A DNA stretch of 64,000 bases, taken from contig JABYQU010000029.1 of NCBI GenBank assembly GCA_022264855.1, positions 248,001 through 312,000 on the forward strand, given 5' to 3'. The notes beneath the pieces were generated by a model. That model did not search any database and was not told where the DNA came from. It saw only the letters and a list, made by a program, of their open reading frames with translations. The position numbers and the translations under genes were made by a program. Below, one piece after another: positions 24,431 to 35,635 of this stretch; position 1 is the first letter of the stretch, and every line of letters begins with the position of its first letter. Source of the stretch: Lenzites betulinus (lineage: Eukaryota > Basidiomycota > Agaricomycetes > Polyporales > Polyporaceae).

Positions 24431-24802
24431 ATCCGTCTCTGAGGATGGAACATATCAATCAGGATACTGCTGCGTCCGAACGAGGGCGCGCGACTTAGCC
24501 TGTCTAGTCAAGTCCGGGTCCGAGCCTGAGGCGAGGGCGAGACTATGGCGAAATAGCGAATACACCGTTTTGTTACATAACGAGTCATCCCAAGAGTAGA
24601 TATGTACAGGCACAGACACGCCCTTCCTGTGCTTATGGGCGCTGCATCAACCCTGCTCGCTTGACCGTGACCCCGGAGGGGGCGCCTATGGACAGTTCCC
24701 GGTCTTAGGAACACCTCTATTCCGTATGAATGTCGGTTAGAATGAAAAATATCTAACTATTCACTAGCACTTACTATGCGGCAAGACAAGCTGCCCTAGC
24801 GT

Positions 24803-25109
24803 CTACAACCAACAGTTCTCGATGTGGCTTTCGCGCTTGTCGACTAGACCAGACAGTGAGTGAGTGAGTAAGTGACAATTCGACAGCATTGAGCTCCGTG
24901 GCAGACGGACGAAACGTCCGTTCCACGTTACACAGCCACTGCACTCCGACTTGGGGTGCAGTGCACGAGAGAGACCTGAACTTACCAGCATTGACCTCGC
25001 CACAGTCCGCAATGGGTGCGACTACCGCGTCGGCAGGGGCTGGTGCGGCGGAAGCAGTGCCGAGGAGTGCGACGGCGAGCGCGAGGACGATAAGCTTGAA
25101 GTTGAACAT
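24803..25109 (-). CDS. Small secreted peptide precursor ending in ENCWL (WL peptide 4, type I)
   Basis: Exons 25109-24986 and 24843-24803 are separated by a 142-bp intron (GTAAGT..TAG) and give 54 aa. The signal peptide is MFNFKLIVLALAVALLG-TASA with APAPAD after the likely cut. The second exon encodes VDKR then ESHIENCWL-stop, so a Kex2-type cut after KR would release a nine-residue C-terminal peptide. A TATAAAT box lies at 25231-25238. It is nearly identical in the leader to WL peptide 7 (53855-54178), which sits in the inverted duplicate block. Related remnants are at 57741 and 59223. Confidence 0.85.
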
Positions 25110-25230
25110 GTTGGCGAGTGTATGTGTGGAGGGGTGCGGCGGGAGTGGGGCTCGGTGCTTGGAGCTAGAAGCTTGGACTTGAACGATGGACGAGTCCTTG
25201 TTCTATCCCTCCGGCCTTGCACTGCCAGCG

Positions 25231-25238
25231 ATTTATAC
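25231..25238 (-). promoter_or_regulatory. TATA box of WL peptide 4
   Basis: GGTATAAAT on the minus strand, about 125 bp before the start codon. It is aligned with TATAAA at 53704-53709 before WL peptide 7, with conserved sequence (GTGCAAGG, CAAGGACTCGTCCATCG) between it and the gene. Confidence 0.65.
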
Positions 25239-25259
25239 CTTCAGTCTCCTGCGCGTCCG

Positions 25260-26006
25260 CAGCCAGCGGCAGCATCCGACATCTTCTGCCCACTAACGCC
25301 TGACTCTGTGTGCGGTGCCTTCTCTCCACGAAGCACATCGGCGTTCGAGCTTCCGAAAATCATCGGTGTTGGCGCGCGTCCCACGCAGCCACCGCTCAAG
25401 GTGATAGACCGCCGATGGCTGCGGGCAGTGCGTGTGACAGCGGAACGTCCTGAGAGTCTGGTGATCAGCTGGAACGAATAATAAACACGACCACTTGACA
25501 TACCTGATCAATGCCCTGGCATAGGTGGGTGCGCGGACGATAGACCGTGGTGCGATGCCCACGCGCATTCATCGCGGTGGAGTATCAGCATTCGCATCAC
25601 GACGAATGTGTGGTACGTGTATGGCGGCCCGATTCGAGCCTCCGACGTATCACTGCCGGAACGGCAGTGTGCACTGCGGCCGGGGACACCGCGCACGGAA
25701 CTCCGGAGTGACGCGCCCGGACGGGGATATGATAGTTTGAATACTGATTCCGATCCTGTGTACGCGTTTAGGACAAAGTATGTATCTGCATTTTTTCCGT
25801 TTAGCCTGTGCATCAGCGTCATAGGTGGATCCCGAGAAGGTGTGCTAATGTAGCCCATGCGGGGGTACTGAGCACGCTCTTCGCGCAATAATCATACAGT
25901 ACGTATCTGCAAGGCCGCGTTTATCAGTAGTAAGTATATGCAGAACTGCTTTACGGCAAACAGCGCGTGACGTACACAATATGCTCTCTCGAACGGAGAT
26001 GATCAT
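25260..26006. other. Shared upstream region of WL peptide 4
   Basis: No gene. Blocks here match 53160-53720 in inverted orientation (for example TCAGGACG..TGTACTC and the CACGCATTCATCGCG region). The similarity is non-coding, because frames are not kept between copies. Confidence 0.5.
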
Positions 26007-26239
26007 CTAGAGCCAACTCGTTTCAATATGCGCATGGGGAGCGTCTGGAGATCTACGAGTGCCAACTCCGACCCCGTCCACATGCTCGTATGAGAAAGAG
26101 AGGCCATGATGCGCACCTATCACAACATCGGACAACTCACCCGCGACGGGGACGCGCGGATCCCGCGCACGCCGGCCAGCGCGAAGATGAGCAAAGCGGT
26201 GAGCTGTGAGAACACCCTTGGCGCCGAGCACAAGTGCAT
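26007..26239 (-). CDS. Small secreted peptide precursor ending in ETSWL (WL peptide 5)
   Basis: Exons 26239-26141 and 26084-26007, with a 56-bp phase-0 intron, give 58 aa. The start was chosen at MHLCSAP because the paralogue at 52702 has no upstream ATG. An ATG at 26248 would add three residues. The hydrophobic leader FSQLTALLIFALAGVRGIRA acts as a signal peptide. The second exon contains GTRR, then a C-terminus ending APHAHIETSWL. A dibasic cut would free a 14-residue peptide. A CATATATTC box lies about 100 bp upstream. It is the sister of the frame-altered gene at 52702-52935. Confidence 0.75.
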
Positions 26240-26820
26240 TGTCGCCATCAAGGAGACAAGAAGCTCAGAACGCGGCAAGTTAGGTACCAGAAGGACGAGG
26301 GCTGCTTCTTCGCCTGATCCCTGCCCGAGCGGCGAATATATGGGAGCCGGGAATGGCCGCGGCATCCTTACAATCCCCGCCGCCCGCCTCGAACAGATGT
26401 GGCGTGTCTCGACGGCGGCGGCGGCAATGTTCGCAGCGAAGTGGGAGTCGTATGTTCCCAGCGCTTCGCAATGCTGCCTGCAGGAGGGGCAGTCAACTGT
26501 TATCAGTGCGCCCTTCTGTTGATGATGAGCACTGCATTAATGCAAATGCGGAACCTGCGCACCGAATACCCTCCACGATGTAGCTAGAAGGTCCAGAGTG
26601 TGACCAGCTCCTCACACCGCTCGATCATGATAGCAGGACCGCCACGATGGTAAACGCTTCGCACGCTCCTTAGTTGGGTGATTGTAGTCGTGTGCCTCCG
26701 TGCAGAGGTAGCGGCTCAGTTCTGAACACGAGTCGATGCGATGGTCCTCCAGCGGCGGCCCGTACCCGTGCGACCCCGGTTGTACGCAGCAACATTGACT
26801 GCGCCCGCCGGGCGTGGCGA
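26240..26820. other. Intergenic part of duplication arm A
   Basis: No gene. This stretch is homologous to about 52240-52690 in inverted orientation and includes the promoter of WL peptide 5. Confidence 0.5.
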
Positions 26821-26960
26821 AACGACATGATGCACTGGTTCTATCATTGCGGTGTTGAAAACTTGCGACTTATGTGGCAGATATGACGTCCTTTGTTGTT
26901 CCGCAAACTATCCTAGTGAGCGTCGCGGCCTTGTTCATGATCTTTTCGGGAGGTGAAAGT
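26821..26960 (+). pseudogene. Fragment of an unnamed membrane-protein exon
   Basis: ATATGACGTCCTTTGTTGTT and the following bases encode MTSFVVPQTILVSVAALFMI in one frame. This corresponds to MTSSVVPQTILVSVAAPFMI on the minus strand at 50930-51000. The upstream part is out of frame here. A GGTGGT run follows at 26958-26980. I do not recognise the family. Confidence 0.5.
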
Positions 26961-27261
26961 GGTGGTGGTGGTGGTGGTGACAGACCACATTAATATTGAG
27001 CGCCCGTTGAGTCGCGTTCAACGCTCGCGTGAAGTTTTGTATTACGTAACACTTATACGCGATCAGTATTGCCGTTACTTACGGCGTACAAAGTACCTTC
27101 CTTTCTACAACGCTCACTGCATACTCCGTCGTACCACTCAAATCATCGACCATCATTGGTGTATTTCTCATTTACTTAAACGCGGCGACAAGTTTGCTAT
27201 TTCTGAGCTCGGCCGCCAGGAATCAGATATCCACCGTCCAGGTCTAATGGCACATATGATC

Positions 27262-27490
27262 ATATCTGCTATACCTCTACCCAGAGATTTTACTCCCACC
27301 CACCTCTATGCTGCGGCCCTAACTCTGATCCTCTGTCTCGCTAGATTGTCTGTCAACGTGATCATGGCAAGACATGTAAAGGACGTAGCTCCTCAAAAAA
27401 CTGACGTCCTAGTTATTGTTCAACTTTGTTTTACATTCACCGTTTGACAGGCTTTCTCGAAAACAACTACCCGCTCAGAGGTGGAGTGAG
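27262..27490 (+). pseudogene. UstYa-like (DUF3328) gene fragment, N-terminal part only
   Basis: The frame reads TPTHLYAAALTLILCLARLS, then ARHVKDVA, closely matching the membrane-anchor exon of the UstYa-like gene at 49644-50385 (TPTYLYAAALILILCLANLA, ARHVKDVA). An intron-like end (TTTGACAG) is followed by GFLENNYP, matching FIEDDYP there. The frame then stops, and the catalytic region with the HxxHC motifs is absent. This is a truncated relic in duplication arm A. Confidence 0.75.
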
Positions 27491-28871
27491 AACTTGAGTT
27501 AAAGCAATAGCCGACTGACAGTGACCCTGATATCCACAGCTCATAGATCAACACCTAACTGGACGATATGGAAAGTACATGCGTGTGGTCAATCATGCGG
27601 TCAGTACCTATGCTGTCCAATGCATGGATTTCCCTCCTCTCCTGGTGTTGAACAACTGTACTTCTGATGCCACAGGAACTTGATGGTACGTGCCCACAGC
27701 CGACACACCCTGGCACGGATAATATCTCTGTGTGGGCAATTTTGATCTGCGGTCAGAAATCGTTCGCTCTCATCTTTCTACGCCGTGTGGTGACCGAGGT
27801 GCACGGCCGTCGACATTGTATCCGAAAATGCTGATGGCCCCCAGCGGGCGGAGTTTTGGGGCGTGTATCGTAATGTGCTAGTGCTCAAAAGTTCGTTCTT
27901 CTGGATCCTCACTGCATCATGCAATCATGATAGATGTATATCCGCTCTCTGGTGGGCTATAGATCTAGTCTCGTTCATCGCAAGCGACTCATGGGCTTAC
28001 GCCTCTTTTCGGTTCGAAATTTTGATGCATACACCGTATGATTCACACTCAGCCCATAGGCGTACGTCAACAGAAGTCTACCATCCATTTCTCATGGACC
28101 CCCCCTCTGGGGATTCCATTTCGCAGCGGAGATGAGGTGAGGCACATGGTCAAACTATTGTCATAGCAGTATCTGCCCCTTACACGCTGAACAGGACAGG
28201 CCCTTGCATACGCAGCGGCCCTACGTCCTCAATCAAACTTCTTCCTTGTTGTCCCCTGAAGTCCCATCTGCGATAGTAGCTCCGTCGCGCCGCAATCCTC
28301 AGCTCCATGGTTTGAATCATTTCCCCCGGGTTTACTTATCGGACTGCCTCGACATAATTTCAAGCCTCCAGAAATTGACTACGTTGTCATCCTCGCGGTG
28401 TTCAAATCGGGCTCCTTGTCCGCCACGATGCCGCCACTCCAGCCACAAAGCTCCCCCAAATCATCCTGATCTCAACTCTCATGTTTGTGGCTCGATCGTG
28501 ACCGATCGACACCCCGAGCCAGCCGCAAAGAGTCGCGGGCTGCGGCAGGCTGTGGTCCATCAGCATCTAGTATCAGCATTTCCCCAACGAGCACCCGGCG
28601 CTCACGCGGGCTCATTTCTCGCGATGACGCATCCGATTGTCTCAGAGGTAAACGAGTGACGCTTGTATAAGCACGTAGGTAGTACACAACAACGGGCGGA
28701 GTACTACAACAGGATACGATGCACCGCGAACGATGAAGGAAGGAGCGAGGCAAGCGGGAGCAATTCTACTAGCACAACAACAATCTGCAGCCTTAACTTA
28801 ACCCAATAAATGCTAAATGACACTGCGGGCGGGCCACCCGTGGCCGCCGTCCCCCGAGCTCGCGCGACGCC
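27491..28871. other. 1.4-kb intergenic region
   Basis: No gene supported. 28015-28160 is a dispersed repeat (partner 55860-56010). The rest shows only short chance frames. Confidence 0.4.
28015..28160 (+). repeat. Dispersed repeat shared with 55860-56010
   Basis: Direct-orientation similarity, with shared stretches such as CCCATAGGCGTACG/CCATAGGCGTTCG, GTCTACC and GATGAGGTGAGGCACA/AACGAGGTGAGGCACA. On the minus strand of the partner it forms the end of a 136-codon frame, but that frame is broken here, so coding status is doubtful. Confidence 0.55.
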
Positions 28872-30114
28872 TCAAACCTTGCTGTCCGCACCAAAGTCGG
28901 GCGAGGACATGTCGGACTTGGCCAAGCTCTTGAGCGCAATGCCCGTACCATCGCTGCGATACGTGAAGCGCGTCGTGGACCCGCCCGCGGACGTCGTCGG
29001 GTTCGTGACGAACCGCGCACTGCCCGTCGACGTCGCCGCGTCGCGCGTCCATCCGCGGCCCATGAGCACACGCAGGATAATCATCTGCGGCGACAAGCAC
29101 TATACACAGCCCCTACGTCAGTGGCATGCTTCCGCCGAAGAGAAAAAGGGGGGACGCACGGTGAACATGACGTAGACCGAGAGGAAGAAGATCTCGTAGG
29201 GGCTGTTGAGCCCGAGTGTGACGACGTACGCGATACCGAAGAGCGTGTACGGGAGCATGGACTCGACGATGAGCGACGCCGCGCCGGTGTACGTGCGCGA
29301 GACGTCGCGGCCGAGCGTCGCCTCCATGCGGCGTGCGACCCACAGGATGCGGCCGCAGATGAACGCGGTGCACGTCACGTTCAGGCCGATGACAACCGTC
29401 GAGTACGACAGGGCGATGTCTGCCGCCTTCCCGAGGAAGAAGTCGGAGTTGGGCGTCCCGGAGACGTAGCATGTGAGGATGCCGAGGGCTACGGGGGAAA
29501 GCGGCGTGAGGATGGGAAACGCGTTGACGGGGAAGCGTGCCCGACGTACCTGCGGAAGCGAGGTACAGGATGCTGGGGAAGACGACGACCTTCCAGTCAC
29601 TCCAGACGACGTAGGTGCGGTAGATCTGCGAAGGGGAAGTGCAGCGTGAGTGTCGCCCGATTGAAGAAGGCAAGAAGGGGGACATACGAGAAGGCCGTCG
29701 CTCATCAAGTTGAGAACGATGGACGCGGCGCTGCCAAAGGTCTGGTACCAAACGGCGGCGTTGTCCGCGAGGTACTGCCCGTTGCCTCCGGGGTAGTCGG
29801 CATTCACAATCCACATCTCCTCGCCGAACACTGACTGCACGGCGACGTAGATGGTGATCATGAGCAGCAGGCCCGTGCTGAAGAACAGGAAGAGGTTGTT
29901 GCTCCGCTTCCTTCCCTCCGTGCGGTTGTGCCAAATGAGCCATACAGTCGCGAAGTACAGCACAAGTTCAACACCTGGGTGGTTGGAGGAGGGCATGCAT
30001 CAGCATCGCGAAGGATTGACAAGTGGAAGCATGGGAGGGCGTACCATAGAGAATGGTGTTGAAGTTGTTACCAATGTAGTACGCGTTTTGGAAGATGGCG
30101 TTTGGGTCGGACAT
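28872..30114 (-). CDS. Seven-transmembrane protein, basidiomycete family, copy 2
   Basis: Exons 30114-30045, 29974-29688, 29625-29550, 29488-29160 and 29099-28872 join in frame to 329 aa. The start MSDPNAIFQNAYYIGNNFNT and the loop EEMWIVNADYPGG are shared with copy 1. Seven hydrophobic helices precede a hydrophilic tail ending FGADSKV. Intron phases and positions match copy 3 exactly, including the short 76-nt third exon. Role unknown. A membrane sensor or receptor is possible from topology only. Confidence 0.87.
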
Positions 30115-31549
30115 GTTGGCGGCACGGGAATGCAGATCTTCGAAGCACTGGAAGGCTGTGGGGACTTCCGTGCTTTATCTATAGTCTGAGGACGCCCAGG
30201 CGGAGAGCAGCTCTTGACCTGTGCGAGCGTGGAGCGGACACCGGATGCCATCCAAGGTATGCCGGCTACCCCGAATCGACATCGGGGAAGTTGGGATCTG
30301 CTGCCGTAGGCTAGTCGCGGGCAGCCTTTGGCGCTCGGTAATCGCTCTAGTCACTGTGCAGCAGACCAAGCCCTGGGCTCGGGAACACCCGGGTGGGAAA
30401 TTCCGCTGATGCAGCGTGACCTATATGGATCTATCACAGGACGTTGATAGCGGACGTATGGCGTGCAGAACATGAGAAGTGTTGCCGGAGACTCGAATGA
30501 TGAGGCAGCACCGACATCGCAAGGGTCTCACGACGGTGCTGCGCTGTTCTAAGCCCGCGCAACATGTATCTTCCGATAAGCCGCCCCCTGTTCTTTGGCG
30601 GGAGGAACACATGCTAGAGCTAGCAAGGTCCGCAGAATCGCCAAAGCGGAGTTGGATGATCATAGGCACCGAAAGAATCTCAAGGCTCGGGGAATGGCCG
30701 ACGTTCACGCTACGATGTTGTAATCCATATGAATGCATAAGCTCTGGATCCCCGAGCTCCCGCATAACTCCATGACGAGTAGTCATAGTGAATCGCGGGT
30801 GTTGACCTTTCAGAACCGGCTCTTCCACTTTCGTTATAAAAGCCCTACGACGAGATTCTAAATGTACACACCTCAGGTCTGTCGTGTGGAGACTTTCGGT
30901 CAGGGGAGCGTTCCCATGTCGATGCCCGTATTCCAGCCAACAGGTGTTCAATCAGATGTGCGCTTCGCAGGGCTGCAGTGATGCGTGAGCAAACGTAAGG
31001 GGAAATGGTGACCACTGCTGACCATGAGCAGAGAGTACCTGAGCAAGTGAAGTGATGGCATGGTCGTCCATGCAAACTTTGATGGGATAACGACACTTGT
31101 CGTAAGACAACTTGGCAGGCCCTTGCTGGACACCAGGGACGTTGGCGCTGCGCGTTGATATTCGCATAGCTGAAGATAGAAAGCGCTCTCAGGGAGGGGG
31201 TACTTGTACAGTGGACGTGGATGGACGTCTGTCGCTCAAAGGCCAGTGTTGCTGATGGAAGTTCTGCGTTCAGGGGGAGCACTGCTTGTACCTATCAGCA
31301 AGCTTGAATAAGGAAATGTATAGCAGACCGGCGGGAAGCGGCTCGGACGAACTTGAGGATCCTGATGGACGAGTTGAAGTAGGTCGGCGAGGTTTGAACT
31401 TTGAACAGGTACCCACATCGGCAAGTTCTGTATTTGAGTGACCGATTGATTGACTTGACACTGCGGTGCATGGGGAATCCCCTAAACGCGATGTCCATCC
31501 CGCTTAGTTGCCGTGGTGCGCGATGAGAACATTGATGTATATACGCGAG
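30115..31549. other. 1.4-kb intergenic region
   Basis: No supported gene. Frames over 30421-31424 lack domains. The first part is the promoter side of the 7-TM gene. Confidence 0.4.
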
Positions 31550-32286
31550 TTAAGGAACACAAGCAACACGGTTCAATGCATTATCTTCCCAAAAAATCTT
31601 CTCAGCCCAGGTCATAGAGCAGTAACGGTTAGATGCGTACCTTACAATCTCAGGCGAGGTCTCGGTCGCGTTCAGCTGCCGTTCCGCCCACGCCGCGTAC
31701 TCCTTCTGGTTCTCCTCCACCTTAGCGTACACCGCCCTCCAATCCTTGCACTTTCTGATCGCGTGCGGATGCACGGCGTGGACCTTGTGCGGGTACTGGT
31801 ACGGGTCGAGTTGCAGGTCTTCGCGGCAGAGCAGCTGCTGGCGGAGATAGTTCATGCAGTGCCGCGCCGGCTGCTCAGAACGCTCGCTCTTGGGACGGTT
31901 GAGCTGGTCGCGTACGACATCGAGGCACCGGAGCTGGTGCATCATCGAGACGGTGTACGGGGTGCGGTCGGGGCCGAGGTGGATGATGCCGCCTTCAGGG
32001 AAGAGCGGGGCCCATTGCTGCGCAGAGTCAAGGTGGTAGCGGGTCCAGCTGTCGACTTCGAGTACAACGTCTCCCCTCTCAACATTCCACAGAGCTGTAG
32101 TCATGTTAGCCGGATAAATGGACACTAGTCGTCCCATGAACGCTGCTTACGATGGTTACTTCGACTCTGCTCTCGTTCGGCTCGATCGACTGCGACCTTC
32201 GCAATGATCTTGAAGGTCGCGTTAGCAGCCAGCAAAGCGATTGCCACAGCTATGAACGCATTCTCCAGCGCGCGCTTAGAAAACAT
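31550..32286 (-). CDS. UstYa-like (DUF3328) protein 1
   Basis: Exons 32286-32151 and 32094-31550 give 226 aa if the start is MFSKRALEN. An upstream in-frame ATG at 32334 would add 16 Pro-rich residues. A membrane anchor (FIAVAIALLAANATF) near the N-terminus is followed by a luminal domain with GIIHLGPDRTPYTVSMMHQL. The two metal-motif regions are changed: HQLRC in place of HxxHC, and PARHC in place of the second HxxHC, followed by MNYLRQQLLC. Family members are membrane-anchored oxidases that cyclise or modify peptides in dikaritin RiPP pathways. The altered motifs may mean a different activity. The last part of exon 2 may hold another small intron. Confidence 0.82.
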
Positions 32287-34152
32287 GGGGGGCGAAGGGG
32301 GGAATGGCAGGGAGGGCGGATGCGAATCCCACAAGGGGGCTCTGTTAGCGGTCCTGCGGTATTCATCGCCCCAGTCCTAAGCCCCAGCGCTGGACAGACG
32401 CCAATGAAGCAAAGATGCATTCCGGAGCTCTAGTCTTCACGCATAATGCTGCGATCCGGGGAAGCGGCGGGAACACGCTTCTCAGGAGCGCCCCTGCCGA
32501 TACGACGCGGCAGAACTGACGAGGGCGCTGACAGGACCTGTGCATATGGTCAGCTGAGTGAGACTGAGGAGAAGATGAAGTTGTTGAGAAAGCGTGGTGG
32601 GAACAGGCCGGGAGGGACGGCCACATCCTCGGGCCTCTGGGCATCCCGGCGTTTCGAGGCCATGCTATTGGTGCCGAGATTTGCTCCAGATTCTGCAGAC
32701 TGCGTATACTATTGTTGATAATTTATCGGCGTCCCGACCTTTCCGGCGGTAGTGAATATCTGCTGTTGCCTGCCCGGGGGTTCCTTCTGGATCGGACTGT
32801 ATCAGTTGTTGTGATGGTAGACTACAGGAGCCACTATGGGCGCGAAAGGTGGTGGGCGCTACGACTTTATCGGGTGATTAGTTCCGATCACCAGGCAAAG
32901 TGTGAACTAAGTAGTGGGTAGTGAAATTAGTAGTGAACAGACCTTTTCGGAGTTTCACTAGTTAAGGTAGTGACTATTACCTTGGACCATTCAACACTTG
33001 GCGCTCGAAAGATATCGAGGTAGGAACAAATATGAGCAAATATTACTTGCGAGCGTCTGCAGCCTGATCTGCACTTGACGACCGTTGTCTCTCTTGTCCT
33101 CCATCCCTCTCTAAGTCTCTCCGGGTCGGCTCAGATCTGTGTCTTCATGCTCTAATGTCTCTTGGTAATCGTCCACTTGTCGCGCGTTCCGCTGCGCGTT
33201 CTGTCTCGTGTTCTTTGACCTAGGCCGGGCTCTTGTCGCTACCTCCCTGTCTCCCGGCCTGCGCTGCGATTCTGAATCTCATGGCTGGTATAGCAGAAGC
33301 GATGAGCTGGGACTACTCGCTAGGTGATCTTGATGCTCTGGGTAGTGCTGGCGCCGACATCGATATCATGTCTGTCTCTCTGACGACATCTGCTACCCTT
33401 GTCGCTAATGTGCTGAACTTTGCTCTCGTTCAACTGCTTTACGGTGCTCTAGCCTCCCTGAGTCGACCGACGTCCAGGCTTTCAACCTATGTGCATTGTT
33501 CTACATACTCGCTTGTCGCTCTACACTCTCGACTATGCTCCCCGGTCAGCTGTCTGCGTGATCACACCCGCGCTCCAGCACCCCACCTGCCTCTCCCTCA
33601 GGCTCTTCCATGCACGCTTGCAATCCCGTTTTTCGCGTGTACGTCCTGTGTGAGTCTTACCTATGTAGGCTCTTCTGCCCGTCTGCATTCCCCATCCCCC
33701 ATCCGTACGCCCGCCACCCATCCGTGCGTGATCCCCACACCACGGCGCCTTCATCCATCCCCCTGCGCTACACGCCACCCCTCCATGAACCCTCCCATCC
33801 CGCCGTCCACACATCGCTCCCTCTCCCCTCTACGTCTTCCCCATTTGAACCGCTATACCCAGCATGCGCCTAAGTTGTTTGAAGTCTTGTCCGCGCCCAC
33901 TGCATGTCAATAGTAGTAGATTTGGTGTATACATCGCCGGTTCAAATAAGAAATTCATTGGATATTTGTATCTAGTAACCTGTGTGATACATAGTGAAAA
34001 GTGACATTGGCGATGTAGCAAATCACCTAGTACCGAGGTCGAAAATTCAACCAGAAGACGGTGTGCAGTCACTACTTCCCGCATCCATCAACATAGTGAA
34101 GTACGGCAAAATCTGGTTGAAAATCCCGGCTTATTACACCAACAAAAGTGGT
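32287..34152. other. 1.9-kb intergenic region
   Basis: No supported gene. A 226-codon frame at 33233-33913 is extremely Pro/Ser/His-rich because of CCCATCC/CT-rich sequence and has no domain. I take it as a pyrimidine-rich non-coding tract. Confidence 0.4.
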
Positions 34153-34161
34153 GATTCTACC
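34153..34161. repeat. 9-bp target site duplication, left
   Basis: GATTCTACC lies directly outside the left end of the foldback element. The same nine bases follow the right end at 35627-35635. Confidence 0.88.
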
Positions 34162-35626
34162 CAGGCTCCTAAACCAGCCGTCCACAGCGTTCTCGTTCCC
34201 AGAGTGTTAGTAGCGTAGGTCGAATTTTATCCGAGACGGGCGTTTTGTATGATACCAAAAAAGGATATGTCATAAACCGAGGTTAGGTAATATGTTGCAG
34301 ACGGAGACTTTCCTGATTAGGCCTGAGTAAGGGAAGAGAACGCTGTAGGACGGCTGGCACAACTTGTCAGACGCCCGTGAAGCGCTCACTTCGGGTAACC
34401 TAGATTTATTGATATGCTGTGCCAATAAACGACTCTCTCGTTCGAATAAGTCTGAACGAATACTGATTCCCTCGCGCGGGGCGTCTCATCGCGCGCACTC
34501 CTGGACGACCGCGTCCCGTCTCGCCGTCGGTCCTCGGCGGGGATTTATGTATTGTATTGATATCCCGCGATAACTAGTTGGTTTTGAGCACGCGCGGCAA
34601 ACACGCGGGATCCTCGACGGCTCGCGCGGGGGACACGCGCGCGGCGCGCGGATGCAGGCGACAGTATCGCGCCGTCGGCGCTGACAAGGGCGGGGCTGCA
34701 GCGCGCGAGCCTCGACGGCTTGGCATCCTCGACGGGATGGCGAACGCGGAGCGGCGCACCTGCGGGTGCGTGTTCGGTGCTCGCGCGCGCCGCAAGCCTT
34801 GAGCCGCGCGAGGCAGTCTAGCTACTGTTTTTGCGCGTGCGGGAGACCAGCTGCGCGAGGTAGGTACTCGGCCTGTTGGACTCTGCAAGCTCATTGTCAT
34901 TCGCACTAAACGTCCATGACACCCCCTGCGTGCCTGACAGAGCGAGCATTCAAAGTGTAACTGTTTGGCTTGTGCCTCGCGCGGCTCAAGGCTTGCGGCG
35001 CGCGCGAGCACCGAACACGCACCCGCAGGTGCGCCGCTCCGCGTTCGCCATCCCGTCGAGGATGCCAAGCCGTCGAGGCTCGCGCGCTGCAGCCCCGCCC
35101 TTGTCAGCGCCGACGGCGCGATACTGTCGCCTGCATCCGCGCGCCGCGCGCGTGTCCCCCGCGCGAGCCGTCGAGGATCCCGCGTGTTTGCCGCGCGTGC
35201 TCAAAACCAACTAGTTATCGCGGGATATCAATACAATACATAAATCCCCGCCGAGGACCGACGGCGAGACGGGACGCGGTCGTCCAGGAGTGCGCGCGAT
35301 GAGACGCCCCGCGCGAGGGAATCAGTATTCGTTCAGACTTATTCGAACGAGAGAGTCGTTTATTGGCACAGCATATCAATAAATCTAGGTTACCCGAAGT
35401 GAGCGCTTCACGGGCGTCTGACAAGTTGTGCCAGCCGTCCTACAGCGTTCTCTTCCCTTACTCAGGCCTAATCAGGAAAGTCTCCGTCTGCAACATATTA
35501 CCTAACCTCGGTTTATGACATATCCTTTTTTGGTATCATACAAAACGCCCGTCTCGGATAAAATTCGACCTACGCTACTAACACTCTGGGAACGAGAACG
35601 CTGTGGACGGCTGGTTTAGGAGCCTG
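34162..35626. mobile_element. Non-autonomous Mutator-like foldback transposon with 654-bp inverted repeats
   Basis: The arms 34162-34815 and 34973-35626 are exact reverse complements as far as I can read, around a 157-bp spacer. The ends start CAGGCTCCTAAACCAGCCGT. A 9-bp direct duplication flanks the element, the length typical of Mutator/MULE elements. There is no transposase: the mirrored frames inside the arms are symmetrical by-products. Each arm holds a nested inverted pair (CAGCCGTCCACAGCGTTCTC near 34176 and GAGAACGCTGTAGGACGGCTG near 34337). Identical arms point to a recent insertion or strong homogenisation. It lies between two UstYa-like genes. Confidence 0.88.
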
Positions 35627-35635
35627 GATTCTACC
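35627..35635. repeat. 9-bp target site duplication, right
   Basis: GATTCTACC, identical to 34153-34161, lies directly outside the right end. Confidence 0.88.

Larger units (their letters stand above)
23240..27490 (-). repeat. Inverted segmental duplication, arm A
   Basis: Read on the minus strand, this block holds in order a UstYa-like fragment, an unnamed TM fragment, WL peptide 5, WL peptide 4, the tandem repeats and WL peptide 3. Arm B (50120-55560), read on the plus strand, holds the same series: UstYa-like gene, TM fragment, WL peptides 6, 7 and 8. Arm B additionally contains about 1.1 kb with WL peptide 14. Similarity is patchy (genes, promoters, 3' flanks), so the duplication is not recent. 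Confidence 0.7.

Noticed and set aside
33233..33913. 226-codon plus-strand frame.
   Set aside because: Pro/Ser/His-rich translation of CT- and CCATCC-rich DNA with no domain, homologue or splice context. Probably non-coding.
34364..35424. Mirrored frames inside the foldback element as genes.
   Set aside because: They are identical because of the inverted repeat and have no recognisable transposase motif.
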